A stretch of 64,000 nt of DNA from Colwellia sp. PAMC 21821. GTDB taxonomy: Bacteria; Pseudomonadota; Gammaproteobacteria; Enterobacterales; Alteromonadaceae. The stretch is from assembly GCF_002077175.1 (NCBI RefSeq), contig NZ_CP014943.1:1860001-1924000 (forward strand), in the 5' to 3' direction. The notes under the pieces are model-generated. The model saw nothing but the letters and a program-made list of their open reading frames with translations, was not told the origin of the DNA and ran no database searches. Shown piece after piece: positions 8,816 through 19,707 of the stretch. A program made the translations under genes and the position numbers. Positions within the stretch are counted from its first letter, which is position 1, and every line of letters starts with the position of its first letter.

Positions 8816-8937
8816 ATAGCCAAACTAAAATACTAAAGATGATGGAAAATTAAACACATATTAATGTGGAAAAAGTAAACAAGTGGATGAACTATCATAG
8901 AACAGTTCAGCTTCCTTCTAAGAGGCTGAACTTCTAT

Positions 8938-9203
8938 TATACCCGTTCCACCTCAAGATGCAGATTTCAGCAAGTCGAGAAAGGGCTAGGTACAAGGCAT
9001 GGATTGAAGAGAATAGTTGTTCTATTGTCGAAATCCATAACGCCGGAGATGACCCTTTATCGGCTTGCCCGTAGGGAGTTAAGCTAGAAAACCAGTCCTG
9101 CGTTGCAATACTTGATAAGGGAATAACCATTATCTTCGTATCGCGCCTTGTTCTAATTTCCTAGCTTAACTCTGAAACTGCACCTTGAAGTGGAGCGGGT
9201 ATA
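8938..9203. repeat. Palindromic MITE with about 26-bp terminal inverted repeats
   Basis: The left end reads TATACCCGTTCCACCTCAAG then ATGCAG. The right end, reverse-complemented, reads TATACCCGCTCCACTTCAAG then GTGCAG: 23 of 26 positions identical. Further homology continues inward (TTTCAG, and CTAGCTTAAC/GTTAAGCTAG in the centre). The 266-bp element has no transposase. Short ORFs across it on either strand are not genes. Confidence 0.82.
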
Positions 9204-9307
9204 TGTAAACATTTTGATTTTAGAGAGAATGTAAGCTTGCTATAAAGCGTGTGCTTTTTTATCTTAACCATTAAAATCAGTAGGAAATTAACTAACTTTG
9301 TATCGCA

Positions 9308-10003
9308 TTAGATAAACGCAAAAGCATCCGCATACATATGTTCAATTAATGCGCCTTGCTTAACAAAGTCGCCACGAACGGCTGCAACCATTTCAAAACG
9401 ACCAGCTAAATAAATGTCATAATCTGCTAAGTTGTTAACTTCTGCCATGACTACCTTATGGACCATGCCCGAGCGACCTTGCCAATCAACATGCGGTGCT
9501 TCAATCACCGGGATAAATTTCCCGTTAGCTAATTTAGTAATCATCGCGGCTGTTTCTTCTAGTTCATAGCATGCACTAGGCTCGCGTAAGCCCCAATAGA
9601 CTAAAACTTCACGTTGAGACTGCTGCAAGGCTAAATGTTCAAACATAGATTTAATGTATGAAAAACCTGTACCACCAGCAATAAGCAGTAGCGGGCGTTC
9701 ACTTTTTTCGCGTAAATGCGCATTACCAAAGGGCATCTCGATAGTCACTTCAGTGTTGGCTTTTATGTGCTCAATCACTTGCATCGGATAACTATCTGAA
9801 CCAAAAGCCCCTATTTGCAACTCAATTAATTCAGCGCCTGGAGCACTTGCAATTGAAAAAGGTCGCTTGTCTTCGTCACTCATCACAAAATTTAAGTATT
9901 GTCCGGCAGAGAAATCAACAGGTGTACTCGGCTTTAACAGTGCCTTATAAACATGCTCCGTTAATGGCGTTAACGACGCTACCTGACATGTAATCACTTT
10001 CAT
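9308..10003 (-). CDS. fre: NAD(P)H-flavin reductase
   Basis: 231 residues, the usual size of Fre (LuxG family). The flavin-binding motif RPFSIAS follows FSAGQYLNFVM. The NAD(P)H-binding part has LLLIAGGTGFSYIKSMF and VLVYWGLREPSACYE. The ending YADAFAFI matches the E. coli Fre terminus (GDAFAFI). The enzyme reduces free flavins with NAD(P)H in the cytoplasm, supplying reduced flavin to other enzymes. UbiD needs prenylated FMN made by UbiX, and fre is conserved behind ubiD. It starts 48 bp after the ubiD stop on the same strand, so the two probably form one transcript. Confidence 0.94.
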   Translation of the reverse strand: MKVITCQVASLTPLTEHVYKALLKPSTPVDFSAGQYLNFVMSDEDKRPFSIASAPGAELIELQIGAFGSDSYPMQVIEHIKANTEVTIEMPFGNAHLREKSERPLLLIAGGTGFSYIKSMFEHLALQQSQREVLVYWGLREPSACYELEETAAMITKLANGKFIPVIEAPHVDWQGRSGMVHKVVMAEVNNLADYDIYLAGRFEMVAAVRGDFVKQGALIEHMYADAFAFI

Positions 10004-10050
10004 TTATCTTTTACCTTATTCTGCATGCTCGCTATTTGGCCGCAGTATTA

Positions 10051-11553
10051 TCAATTTGAATTATTAACGTCGTTTGATATATTGAGCTCATCCCAAATAT
10101 CATCAACATGGTCTTTAATCGCTTGGGTCATTTCAATAGGTTCGCCCCATTCACGATTAGTTTCACCTGGCCATTTATTTGTGGCGTCCATACCCATTTT
10201 TGAACCTAAGCCTGACACAGGTGAGGCAAAATCTAAATAGTCTATCGGTGTGTTTTCAATTAACACCGTATCGCGACTCGGATCCATACGCGTGGTCATA
10301 GCCCAAATAACGTCTTTCCAGTCACGGGCATTAATATCATCGTCACAAACAATCACAAACTTGGTATACATAAATTGGCGTAAGAATGACCAAACCCCCA
10401 TCATGACGCGTTTAGCATGACCCGCATATTGCTTTTTAATGGTCACTACCGCTAAACGATAAGAACAACCTTCTGGTGGTAAGTAAAAATCTTGGATTTC
10501 GGGAAACTGCTTTTGCAAAATAGGCACAAACACTTCATTGAGTGCTACACCCAATATTGCTGGTTCATCTGGCGGACGTCCGGTATAAGTGCTGTGATAG
10601 ATTGGATCTTTTCGATGGGTAATATGCGTTACCGTCATGACGGGAAAGTCATCAACCTCATTATAATAGCCAGTATGATCGCCATAAGGTCCTTCTGGTG
10701 CTACTTCATCCGGGTCAATATAACCTTCAAGTACAATTTCGGCGCTCGCAGGTACTTCTAAATCATGACTAATACACTTAGCTACTTCGGTTTTACTACC
10801 GCGCAATAGGCCGGCGAAAGCATATTCTGACAAGGTATCTGGCACGGGTGTAACCGCACCTAAAATGGTGGCAGGATCGGCACCTAAGGCAACAGCAACG
10901 GGATATTTTTCACCTGGAAAAGCTTTTTTAAACTCTTGAAAATCTAGCGCGCCGCCTCGGTGAGATAACCAACGCATGATCACTTTATTGCGACCTAATA
11001 ATTGATTGCGATAAATACCAAGATTTTGACGTTCTTTATGTGGGCCTTTAGTCACGGTTAACCCCCAAGTAATCAAAGGGGCAACATCACCTGGCCAACA
11101 TTTTTGGATTGGAAGCTGAGTTAGATCAACCGCATCGCCTTCAAATACAACCTGCTGACATAATGGTTTTTTAATCACCTTAACCGGCATGTTTAGCACT
11201 TGCTTATACAGCGGTATTTTACTCATGGCATCGCGAAAACCTTTCGGAGGCTCAGGTTCTTTTAAGGCTGCTAACAGTGTACCAACATCGCGTAAGGCTT
11301 TGACATTATCTTGCCCCATTGCCAAAGCTACACGCTCTGGTGTACCAAACAAGTTGGTCAATACTGGCATACCGTGTGGTGTGCCATTTTCGTCGGTTGG
11401 ATTTTCAAATAATAATGCCGGACCGCCTTGCCGTAAGGTGCGGTCGCTAATCTCTGTCATGGTTAAATCAGTAGAAATTGGCTGACTAATGCGCTTAAGT
11501 TGGCCTAATTTCTCTAATTGAGAGATGAAATCTCTTAAATCACTATATTTCAT
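10051..11553 (-). CDS. ubiD: 4-hydroxy-3-polyprenylbenzoate decarboxylase (ubiquinone biosynthesis)
   Basis: 500 residues (E. coli UbiD 497), beginning [20 protein letters not shown]. It has the UbiD hallmarks: [33 protein letters not shown] in the prenyl-FMN and metal site, [14 protein letters not shown] with catalytic Glu/Arg region, and the long C-terminal domain with [20 protein letters not shown]. It removes the carboxyl group from polyprenyl-4-hydroxybenzoate with prenyl-FMN and Mn2+. It leads the ubiD-fre pair. The intergenic region upstream contains a MITE at 11647-11904. Confidence 0.97.
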   Translation of the reverse strand: MKYSDLRDFISQLEKLGQLKRISQPISTDLTMTEISDRTLRQGGPALLFENPTDENGTPHGMPVLTNLFGTPERVALAMGQDNVKALRDVGTLLAALKEPEPPKGFRDAMSKIPLYKQVLNMPVKVIKKPLCQQVVFEGDAVDLTQLPIQKCWPGDVAPLITWGLTVTKGPHKERQNLGIYRNQLLGRNKVIMRWLSHRGGALDFQEFKKAFPGEKYPVAVALGADPATILGAVTPVPDTLSEYAFAGLLRGSKTEVAKCISHDLEVPASAEIVLEGYIDPDEVAPEGPYGDHTGYYNEVDDFPVMTVTHITHRKDPIYHSTYTGRPPDEPAILGVALNEVFVPILQKQFPEIQDFYLPPEGCSYRLAVVTIKKQYAGHAKRVMMGVWSFLRQFMYTKFVIVCDDDINARDWKDVIWAMTTRMDPSRDTVLIENTPIDYLDFASPVSGLGSKMGMDATNKWPGETNREWGEPIEMTQAIKDHVDDIWDELNISNDVNNSN

Positions 11554-11646
11554 ATTAGAATTTGATGAAAAATTTGTCGTACATTATAACGGTAGAAAGC
11601 CTAAAGTCCCTAATTGATAGCAATATCATCTTAATTATTATGCTTT

Positions 11647-11904
11647 ATACCAAATGTAATAAGTTATTGACCAATTTTAAGCGAGGATAAATTGTTCAAG
11701 AATACATGTTTATTGTTCCAGACTAAACATAAGTACCTGCATCCCTGCAGGCAAGGCGTTTGATTGATTAGGGCATGGATGCCCGTAAGTAGAACAATGC
11801 AGGAGCAATTGTCGAGTAATAGCGGGCGTGTGTGATTGAAAACAAAGCAGTTATTGACGATTTAAACCGCCTTAAAATGATCGATTATTTATTTCAATTG
11901 GTAT
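11647..11904. repeat. MITE-like element, long copy (about 258 bp)
   Basis: It begins ATACCAAATGTAATAAGTTA, and the right end reverse-complemented begins ATACCAATTGAAATAAATAA. The imperfect terminal repeats extend about 38 bp through a TTTTAAG(G)CG motif. It matches the copy at 16829-16989 over both flanks but carries two extra internal blocks. One contains GCATGGATGCCC..AATGCAGGAGCA, also present in the copy inside hemD. It occupies most of the 459-bp gap between ubiD and rho. No ORF. Confidence 0.85.
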
Positions 11905-11964
11905 TATATGCTTTCAAGCACCATCCGATAGTAGCTACAAGAAAATAACGTTGTACCCAATATA

Positions 11965-11992
11965 AAAAATGCCAGCAATTGCTGGCATTTTT
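11965..11992 (-). terminator. Rho-independent terminator of rho
   Basis: A perfect palindrome, AAAAATGCCAGCAATTGCTGGCATTTTT, 20 bases below the rho stop codon. Its stem is GC-rich at the core and it ends in a T-run on the minus strand. Confidence 0.85.
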
Positions 11993-12012
11993 AGACAATA
12001 TTTAAATATGCA

Positions 12013-13272
12013 TTACTGACGTTTCATTGAATCAAAAAATTCATCATTAGTTTTGGTCATGGCCAATTTATCGATCATGAACTCCATTGCGTCGATTTCA
12101 CCCATTTCATGGACGATTTTACGTAATATCCACATTTTTTGTAATTCGTCAGGCTTAGTTAAAAGCTCTTCGCGACGCGTACCACTGCGGTTGAAATGAA
12201 TAGCTGGGAAAACACGCTTTTCAGCAATTTTACGAGAAAGGTGTAATTCCATGTTACCTGTACCTTTAAACTCTTCGTAGATAACTTCATCCATTTTAGA
12301 GCCGGTATCAACAAGCGCTGTCGCTATAATGGTTAAACTACCACCTTCTTCAATATTACGTGCTGCACCGAAAAAACGTTTTGGACGATGCAAAGCATTA
12401 GCATCAACACCACCGGTTAATATTTTACCTGATGATGGAATAACAGTGTTGTAAGCACGTGCAAGTCGAGTAATTGAATCAAGTAAAATGACTACGTCTT
12501 TTTTATGCTCAACTAAGCGTTTTGCTTTTTCAATAACCATTTCGGCTACTTGTACATGACGATTCGCCGGCTCATCAAAAGTTGAAGCAATAACTTCACC
12601 TTTAACCAAGCGTTGCATTTCTGTTACTTCTTCTGGGCGCTCGTCAATAAGTAATACCATCAACTCAGCGTCAGGATGATTATGGGCAATACTTTGAGCG
12701 ATATTTTGTAGTAATAATGTTTTACCCGCTTTAGGCGGAGCCACGATCAAACCACGTTGACCTTTACCAATCGGTGAAGCTAAATCTAATACACGTGCGG
12801 TAATATCTTCAGTTGAACCATTACCACGCTCCATAATCATTCGATCGGTTGGATGAATAGGCGTTAAATTTTCAAAAAGTATTTTATTACGAGAGTTTTC
12901 AGGACGGTCAAAGTTAACTTCATTAACTTTTAATAGTGCAAAGTAACGTTCGCCGTCTTTTGGTGGGCGAATTTTACCGGTAATGGTATCGCCTGTTCGC
13001 ATACTAAATCGACGTATTTGGCTTGGTGACACATAAATATCATCAGGGCCCGCTAAATAGGAAGAATCCGCTGAGCGTAAAAAGCCAAAGCCATCTTGTA
13101 GAATTTCTAAAACACCGCTACCAAAAATATCTTCACCACTTTTAGCGTGGGCTTTTAAAATAGCAAAAATAATGTCTTGTTTACGGTTACGAGCCAAATG
13201 CTCCAATTTCATTGATTCTGCGAGCTGTACCAGTTCGCTGATCGACTTTTCTTTAAGTTCGTTAAGATTCAT
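12013..13272 (-). CDS. rho: Transcription termination factor Rho
   Basis: 419 residues, the exact E. coli length. The N-terminal domain opens [20 protein letters not shown]. The cold-shock-like RNA-binding fold follows ([20 protein letters not shown]). The RecA-like ATPase has Walker [20 protein letters not shown], Walker [17 protein letters not shown], the Q-loop and [24 protein letters not shown] segment, and the R-loop [20 protein letters not shown]. The hexameric helicase terminates untranslated transcripts. The 189-bp upstream gap to trxA would hold its promoter and leader. It lies beside trxA and rhlB/gppA as in E. coli and carries its own intrinsic terminator at 11965-11992. Confidence 0.98.
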   Translation of the reverse strand: MNLNELKEKSISELVQLAESMKLEHLARNRKQDIIFAILKAHAKSGEDIFGSGVLEILQDGFGFLRSADSSYLAGPDDIYVSPSQIRRFSMRTGDTITGKIRPPKDGERYFALLKVNEVNFDRPENSRNKILFENLTPIHPTDRMIMERGNGSTEDITARVLDLASPIGKGQRGLIVAPPKAGKTLLLQNIAQSIAHNHPDAELMVLLIDERPEEVTEMQRLVKGEVIASTFDEPANRHVQVAEMVIEKAKRLVEHKKDVVILLDSITRLARAYNTVIPSSGKILTGGVDANALHRPKRFFGAARNIEEGGSLTIIATALVDTGSKMDEVIYEEFKGTGNMELHLSRKIAEKRVFPAIHFNRSGTRREELLTKPDELQKMWILRKIVHEMGEIDAMEFMIDKLAMTKTNDEFFDSMKRQ

Positions 13273-13434
13273 AGTGGGGGTTTCTTAGACTATTTAGGTT
13301 GTTATGCTGTGCCGCTTGGCTATTTAGGATGTTTGAGTATGGTTTTTTTGAAATGTTTTTTCTTTAAGCGTTAAATTTAGCATTAAAAAGTAAAGCAGTA
13401 AAGGATCACTTAATTGATCTTAAGCTAAATAACA

Positions 13435-13461
13435 AAAAGGCCCGATAAATCGGACCTTTTT
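13435..13461 (-). terminator. Rho-independent terminator of trxA
   Basis: AAAAAGGCCCGATAAATCGGACC followed by Ts. On the minus strand the stem GGTCCGAT-TT-ATCGGGCC (one G-C/G-T mismatch) ends in a run of T. It begins directly after the trxA stop codon. Confidence 0.8.
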
Positions 13462-13788
13462 TTATAAATTGTTATCAATAAACTCTTTCAATTGAGTTTT
13501 TGATAATGCGCCAACTTTCGTATCAGCGACAACACCATCTTTAAATAGTAACAGTGTAGGAATACCACGGATACCATATTTAGGTGGGGTGTTAGAATTT
13601 TGATCAATGTTTAATTTACCGATAGTTAATTTACCAGCATATTCTTCAGCCACGTCGTTTAACAACGGCGCGATCATTTTACATGGACCACACCATTCAG
13701 CCCAAAAATCAACAAGGACTAGACCCGATGCATTGATTACATCAGTGTCAAAACTATCATCAGTTAACTGAACAATTTTATCGCTCAT
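13462..13788 (-). CDS. trxA: Thioredoxin 1
   Basis: 108 residues with the active site [15 protein letters not shown], the conserved cis-proline segment [14 protein letters not shown] and the buried Asp in VDFWAEW. The cytoplasmic dithiol reductant serves ribonucleotide reductase, methionine sulfoxide reductases and peroxiredoxins. A ribosome-binding site (GGAGATAT) precedes the ATG. It is divergent from rhlB and upstream of rho on the same strand, the conserved trxA-rho arrangement, but its own terminator separates the transcripts. Confidence 0.98.
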   Translation of the reverse strand: MSDKIVQLTDDSFDTDVINASGLVLVDFWAEWCGPCKMIAPLLNDVAEEYAGKLTIGKLNIDQNSNTPPKYGIRGIPTLLLFKDGVVADTKVGALSKTQLKEFIDNNL

Positions 13789-13860
13789 TTATATCTCCAT
13801 TAAAGGTGGCCTATCGCCAATTAGTTAAGATTATACCTTCATCACAATGAATTACCAACA

Positions 13861-13926
13861 TTCATATATAACAGTTATGGGTATTTAATTTAATTCATAT
13901 ATAACAGTTATGGGCATTTAATTTAA
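13861..13926. repeat. 33-bp direct tandem duplication between trxA and rhlB
   Basis: Two adjacent 33-base units, 13861-13893 and 13894-13926, each beginning TTCATATATAACAGTTATGG and differing at one base (GTATTT versus GCATTT). They lie in the 220-bp divergent promoter region, so they could duplicate a promoter or binding-site sequence. Confidence 0.9.
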
Positions 13927-14008
13927 AATTCAACTAAACCCATCATTTTATTGTCGCTTTTACGTTAATCTAATTTTTATTGATAGCGTAACCTGTTAAG
14001 CTATCGGT

Positions 14009-15274
14009 ATGAAAAAAACACACTTAACAGAAATAAAGTTCTCTGAACTTAAACTCGAGCCTACCGTAGTTAGCGGCCTCGAAACTATGGGCTTTGAATA
14101 TTGTACTGAAATTCAAGCAAAGTCTCTTCCTATACTCATGACAGGCAAAGATATTGCCGGTCAAGCACAAACTGGTGAAGGTAAAACCATTGCCTTTTTA
14201 GCCGCAACCTTTCATCATTTATTACAGAAAAAAGATGTTAGCCACAACCAACCGCGTGCCTTAATTATGGCACCAACTCGTGAGCTTGCTATCCAAATTC
14301 ATCGCGATGCCATTGAAATGGCAAAAAGTACCGGCTTACGTCTTGGTTGTGTTTATGGTGGTGAAGGTTACGAAAGCCAACGTTTAGAACTTGAACAAGG
14401 TGTCGATATTTTAATCGGCACTTGTGGTCGCTTACTCGATTACTTAAAACAAGGTATTTATAACCTCAGTAATATTGAAGTTGTGGTACTTGATGAAGCT
14501 GACCGCATGTTCGATTTAGGCTTTATAAAAGACATTCGTTATATGTTTGGCAAAATGCCGGCAGCAACTGAACGTTTAAGCATGCTATTTTCTGCCACGT
14601 TATCATTTCGTGTTAAAGAATTAGCTTTTGAACACATGAACGACCCTGACAGTGTTGAAGTAGAACCTGACCAGAAAACTAACATTCGTATATCTGAAGA
14701 ATTATTTTACCCATCTAACGAAGATAAAATGTCTTTGCTACAAACGCTAATTGAAGAAGACTGGCCAGATAAAGCCATTATTTTTGCCAATACTAAACAT
14801 GTTTGTGAAAAAATACATGCTCACCTTGAAGCTGATAACATTCGTGTTGGCATGCTTACTGGCGATGTTATTCAAAAGAAACGTTTGAAAATTTTAGAGC
14901 AATTTACCGATGGCCAACTAGATGTTTTAGTGGCTACCGATGTTGCAGCCCGTGGTTTACATATTCCAGCAGTAACTCATGTTTTTAACTATGACTTACC
15001 GGATGACTGTGAAGATTATGTTCATCGTATTGGTCGTACAGGCCGAGCCGGTGCTACTGGCCATGCCATTAGCTTAGCATGTGAGCAATATGTTTTTAAC
15101 TTACCAGCCATTGAAAGCTACATCGAACATGATTTACCCGTGAGTAAATATGATCATGAAGCGCTATTAACCGATTTGCCTAAGCCGAAGCCACGTCCAC
15201 GTCGTCATAAGCCTCATAATGGTGGCCAAAATCGTAGCCGAAGTACCAGCAATAGGCCTCAAAGGAACAGTTAG
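14009..15274 (+). CDS. rhlB: ATP-dependent RNA helicase RhlB (DEAD box)
   Basis: 421 residues, as in E. coli, starting [18 protein letters not shown]. Helicase motifs in order: Q motif ([19 protein letters not shown]), Walker [19 protein letters not shown] ([15 protein letters not shown]), [19 protein letters not shown] and [10 protein letters not shown]. The C-terminal tail is Arg/Pro-rich, as in RhlB, where it contacts RNA. RhlB unwinds RNA for the RNase E degradosome and PNPase. The Walker A loop has Glu where E. coli has Thr (TGTGKT); the catalytic Lys-Thr are kept. gppA follows after 3 bp, so the two are co-transcribed. Confidence 0.96.
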   Translation: MKKTHLTEIKFSELKLEPTVVSGLETMGFEYCTEIQAKSLPILMTGKDIAGQAQTGEGKTIAFLAATFHHLLQKKDVSHNQPRALIMAPTRELAIQIHRDAIEMAKSTGLRLGCVYGGEGYESQRLELEQGVDILIGTCGRLLDYLKQGIYNLSNIEVVVLDEADRMFDLGFIKDIRYMFGKMPAATERLSMLFSATLSFRVKELAFEHMNDPDSVEVEPDQKTNIRISEELFYPSNEDKMSLLQTLIEEDWPDKAIIFANTKHVCEKIHAHLEADNIRVGMLTGDVIQKKRLKILEQFTDGQLDVLVATDVAARGLHIPAVTHVFNYDLPDDCEDYVHRIGRTGRAGATGHAISLACEQYVFNLPAIESYIEHDLPVSKYDHEALLTDLPKPKPRPRRHKPHNGGQNRSRSTSNRPQRNS

Positions 15275-15277
15275 TTC

Positions 15278-16789
15278 ATGACGACCACTTCAATGGAGAC
15301 TTTATCACCTCTGTATGCCGTGGTCGATTTAGGCTCTAACAGTTTTCATATGTTGATCACTCGACAACTTGCCGATAGCGTGCAAGTTGTTGACAAAGTA
15401 AAGCGTAAAGTACGTCTTGCTGCTGGCTTGAGTGAAGAAAACATATTGTCTGAGCAAGCCATGGCAAAAGGCTTAGAATGTTTAAGCTTTTTTGCCGAGC
15501 GCTTGCAAGATATCCCCGAACAAAACATTCGAATTGTCGCCACCGCCACTTTAAGACTCGCTAAAAATCGCGCAGATTTTATTGTCAAAGCTGAGGCAGT
15601 TCTAAACCATAAAGTAACTTTATTAAGTGGTATTTCTGAAGCTGAGCATATATACCTTGGCGTAGCCCATACCAGTGTTAGTGCCAATAAACGCTTAGTT
15701 TTAGATATAGGCGGTGCCAGCACTGAGCTGATCGTTGGTCGAGGCTTTAACGTTAAAAAAGCCCATAGCCTTAACTTAGGTTGCGTCACCTATAATCAAC
15801 AGTATTTTTCCGACGGCACACTCTCCGATGAAAATTTTTCTCGAGCAATATCTGCGGCTGAGCATGCTATTGCACCAATCAAAACAGATTTTTGTGATAT
15901 TGGTTGGCAATGCGTACTTGGTGGCTCAGGTACCATGCAAGCCTTAGCCGAAATGTTAATTTATCAGCATAAGCCCAGTGTAATTACGTTAGACTTTCTT
16001 TATAAAGTACAAAAGCAGCTGCAAAACTTTGATAATATTAACCGTATAGATTTACCTGGGTTATCCACGGAAAGAAGTCCAGTTATTGCCAGTGGGTTGG
16101 CCATTTTAATTGCTTTATTTCAGCAACTTTCTATCAAAGAATTAATACTTTCAAGTGGTGCATTGCGTGAAGGGCTGTTATACGAAATGTTGCCCAATAA
16201 TCGCACGACTAACATACGCCAACGTACTATCCGCGCTTTAAGCCAACGCTTTCATATTGATCAACAACATGCCGAAAGTGTTAAACGTCAAATTAATACT
16301 ATATTTAGCCAACTCAAATCATCTTGGGATTTACCTGACGGTAATGCATTAGCGCTATTATTGGCTAGCGGAGATTTGCATGAAATAGGCTTGTTATTGG
16401 AATATAAATATCATCAGCAACACAGTGCCTATATTCTTACTCATGCCGATTTAGCCGGTTTTAATCAATCAGATAGGCAATTGTTGGTCAGTTTTGTTTC
16501 ACTCTATAAGGGTGATATCAATTTATCACTTATTGAACAACAATCAGCTGTAGATGATGCAAGTGCTAAAAAACTATTAATTATCTTGCGCTTAGCAATA
16601 AAGTTGTGTCGTCGTCGTAAAGACGATGAATTACCAAACTATCGTATACGGTTAAAAGATAAAGCCTTAAACCTATATTTACCAGAAGCTTGGCTAATGC
16701 AACATGCGCTTATTCATGATGAATTAAAACAAGAAAATGACCATATTTCTCGACTAGGTTATAGCTTGCATATTGAATGTGAAAAGTAA
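15278..16789 (+). CDS. gppA: Ppx/GppA exopolyphosphatase / pppGpp 5'-phosphohydrolase
   Basis: 503 residues. The actin-like ATPase fold is marked by AVVDLGSNSFHMLI, the ATATLRLAKN loop, ISGEAE-type GISEAEHIYLG, LVLDIGGASTELIVG and SSGALREGLLYEML. The C-terminal half is the HD-like helical region (HADLAGFNQSDRQLL). GppA converts pppGpp to ppGpp and Ppx cleaves polyphosphate; the two are hard to separate by sequence. Position directly behind rhlB, as in E. coli, favours GppA. The start at 15278 is 3 bp after the rhlB stop; an AAAGGAAC motif serves as ribosome-binding site inside the rhlB end. Confidence 0.92.
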   Translation: MTTTSMETLSPLYAVVDLGSNSFHMLITRQLADSVQVVDKVKRKVRLAAGLSEENILSEQAMAKGLECLSFFAERLQDIPEQNIRIVATATLRLAKNRADFIVKAEAVLNHKVTLLSGISEAEHIYLGVAHTSVSANKRLVLDIGGASTELIVGRGFNVKKAHSLNLGCVTYNQQYFSDGTLSDENFSRAISAAEHAIAPIKTDFCDIGWQCVLGGSGTMQALAEMLIYQHKPSVITLDFLYKVQKQLQNFDNINRIDLPGLSTERSPVIASGLAILIALFQQLSIKELILSSGALREGLLYEMLPNNRTTNIRQRTIRALSQRFHIDQQHAESVKRQINTIFSQLKSSWDLPDGNALALLLASGDLHEIGLLLEYKYHQQHSAYILTHADLAGFNQSDRQLLVSFVSLYKGDINLSLIEQQSAVDDASAKKLLIILRLAIKLCRRRKDDELPNYRIRLKDKALNLYLPEAWLMQHALIHDELKQENDHISRLGYSLHIECEK

Positions 16790-16828
16790 TAGTTCGACTG
16801 AATCACAAGACCTTAAAAAAATCATCTA

Positions 16829-16989
16829 ATACCAAATGTAATAAGTTATTGACCAATTTTAAGCGAGGATAAATTGTTCAAGAATAAGGCGTTTGATTGA
16901 GTAATAGCGGGCTATTGGAATTGAAAACAACGCAGTTATTGACGATTTAAACCGCCTTAAAATGCTCGATTATTTATTTCAATTGGTAT
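16829..16989. repeat. MITE-like element, short copy (161 bp)
   Basis: It starts ATACCAAATGTAATAAGTTA and ends CAATTGGTAT, nearly identical to both flanks of the element at 11647-11904 but lacking its two internal blocks. Imperfect terminal inverted repeats, no ORF. It lies between convergent gppA and hemB. Confidence 0.88.
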
Positions 16990-17100
16990 AACTATTGACT
17001 AAATTTGATGCCTTGTATTTATTCATTTGTTTTCATAAAAAAGTAGACACTCAATTAGTTAAATGGGTATAACGGTACTCATTTTTAAAGTGCTTAATAT

Positions 17101-17127
17101 AAAAAGGCCGCGATATTCAACGCGGCC
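17101..17127 (-). terminator. Rho-independent terminator of the hemB transcript
   Basis: On the minus strand GGCCGCG-TTGAATAT-CGCGGCC is followed by TTTTT. It is a seven-base perfect GC-rich stem about 45 bp beyond the hemB stop. Confidence 0.88.
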
Positions 17128-17173
17128 ATTAGATGAAGAGATTTTCCAAGTTTCTAAGTACTTATGTTTCTGT

Positions 17174-18199
<1,026 letters not shown>

Positions 18200-18267
18200 C
18201 TATAATAATTTAATGTAAATCATACCAATTGAATTAATGCATGCTTGCTTGCTACTGAAGCGCTAAG

Positions 18268-19707
18268 TTACGACTTCAACATCTTAATTGGCATTACTTG
18301 TACTTGATCTCGACCAGCTTGCTTGGCTTTATAAAGTGCTTTATCAACACATTCAAAAATAATTTCAGGCGTCACATCTTTCTCTTGCTGATATGTTGTA
18401 ACACCACAACTTACGGTTAATCTAATAATCTTTTCATTATTATAAATGTTTTTCTGTCGGATACTTTGACAGATTTCTTCTGCTAAGGCTAAAGCCCCTT
18501 TTTCATCTGTTTCAGGTAAAATTAAGCAAAATTCCTCGCCACCATATCGACAACCAACATCAGAACTACGGCGCAGTAATGACTTAATCATACTAGCGAC
18601 TTCCACAATACATTTATCACCGACCAAGTGACCAAAACTGTCATTAACGTTTTTGAAATGGTCAATATCAACCAAAATAAGGCTTAATGGTGTTAAGTTA
18701 CGACGACTCCGTCTAAACTCTGCCAATATTTTTTGATCATAGTAGCGACGATTATAAAGTCCCGATAATTCATCAAGCGTATTTTTTTCTTTCAGCTCTT
18801 GATTGACTGCCTCTAATTCTTGTAAGGCAATATTCAGTTCTAACGTTCTTTCTTGTACTCTACTTTCAAGTTGTTCTTGGCTTTCGTCTTGCAAGGCGGA
18901 CAACTCTTGCTGTGCCAGATTAGAGGCTTGGGCACTCGCTGTCGCCTGCTGTTGAGCAAGCTTTTCATCACGTAAATGGCAATAGTATCTATGTCCCATC
19001 AAATAAGTCACCATAATCGCCATAACCCAAAAACTTAACATATCCAGGCAATTAATCGCTTGCGTAGAAAAACTAAGGTAATAAAGTAAATAAGCGATAG
19101 TATTGAAGCTTAATTGCACAATAATGATCAACGAGAATATTTTAGATAAGGCTTCGTCGTCTACTTTAATAGTTTTGCTGACATACAGTAACGCAAGCAA
19201 GCTCATACTGATGGGTATTTGCGTTAATAGCCAAGTATAGCTGTGGCTAAATACAAAACTTAAGGGCACCGTAAACATCATAATAATTGCTAAGCGCAGC
19301 AGTAATTGATAACTGTTTTTTTCACGCTTTTTTAAGGTGAATAATTTAACCGTAAAAATAAAAAACAACATGTTAGACAAGTTGCTCAGTAGCACGCCTT
19401 CAGCATTGAGTAGATGAATACTATGAGTAAATAATGCTAGCAGTGAAATTCCACCCGCAACCAAAATACCTAATGATTTTATGGTAAAAAATAAGGCTAA
19501 AATTGCCATACTGTAGCTGCGTAAGGCCTTAGCCCAGGCAAAGCACATAAGAGATAAGATCAGACTACTACCAATAAATATATGCTGTAAATGTAATTGT
19601 AATATCAAAATGGGTTGTTCGAGCCCAGCTATACCTTCGGCACTAGCCATTGCCGACATTAACAAGGGTATAAAAAGCCAAATACTGGCACTAAATAAGT
19701 TACGCAT
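18268..19707 (-). CDS. Membrane diguanylate cyclase (GGDEF)
   Basis: About 479 residues. Seven or so membrane segments in residues 1-245 form the sensor. A coiled coil follows (QEQLESRVQERTLELNIALQ), then a GGDEF domain with DELSGLYNRRYYD, LVDIDHFKNVNDSFGHLVGD and the active site RYGGEEF. RSSD five residues upstream is the inhibitory I-site, so the cyclase should be active and product-inhibited. It makes cyclic di-GMP at the membrane. The frame can begin at GTG 19716 or ATG 19707; I chose the ATG. Either start overlaps the end of tatD, implying coupled translation. Confidence 0.92.
   Translation of the reverse strand: MRNLFSASIWLFIPLLMSAMASAEGIAGLEQPILILQLHLQHIFIGSSLILSLMCFAWAKALRSYSMAILALFFTIKSLGILVAGGISLLALFTHSIHLLNAEGVLLSNLSNMLFFIFTVKLFTLKKREKNSYQLLLRLAIIMMFTVPLSFVFSHSYTWLLTQIPISMSLLALLYVSKTIKVDDEALSKIFSLIIIVQLSFNTIAYLLYYLSFSTQAINCLDMLSFWVMAIMVTYLMGHRYYCHLRDEKLAQQQATASAQASNLAQQELSALQDESQEQLESRVQERTLELNIALQELEAVNQELKEKNTLDELSGLYNRRYYDQKILAEFRRSRRNLTPLSLILVDIDHFKNVNDSFGHLVGDKCIVEVASMIKSLLRRSSDVGCRYGGEEFCLILPETDEKGALALAEEICQSIRQKNIYNNEKIIRLTVSCGVTTYQQEKDVTPEIIFECVDKALYKAKQAGRDQVQVMPIKMLKS

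Noticed and set aside
8866..9130. Short ORFs on both strands
   Set aside because: They cover the palindromic MITE at 8938-9203 and have no protein-like features.
15346..15789. 147-residue minus-strand ORF
   Set aside because: Antisense to the start of gppA with its phosphatase motifs; no independent evidence.
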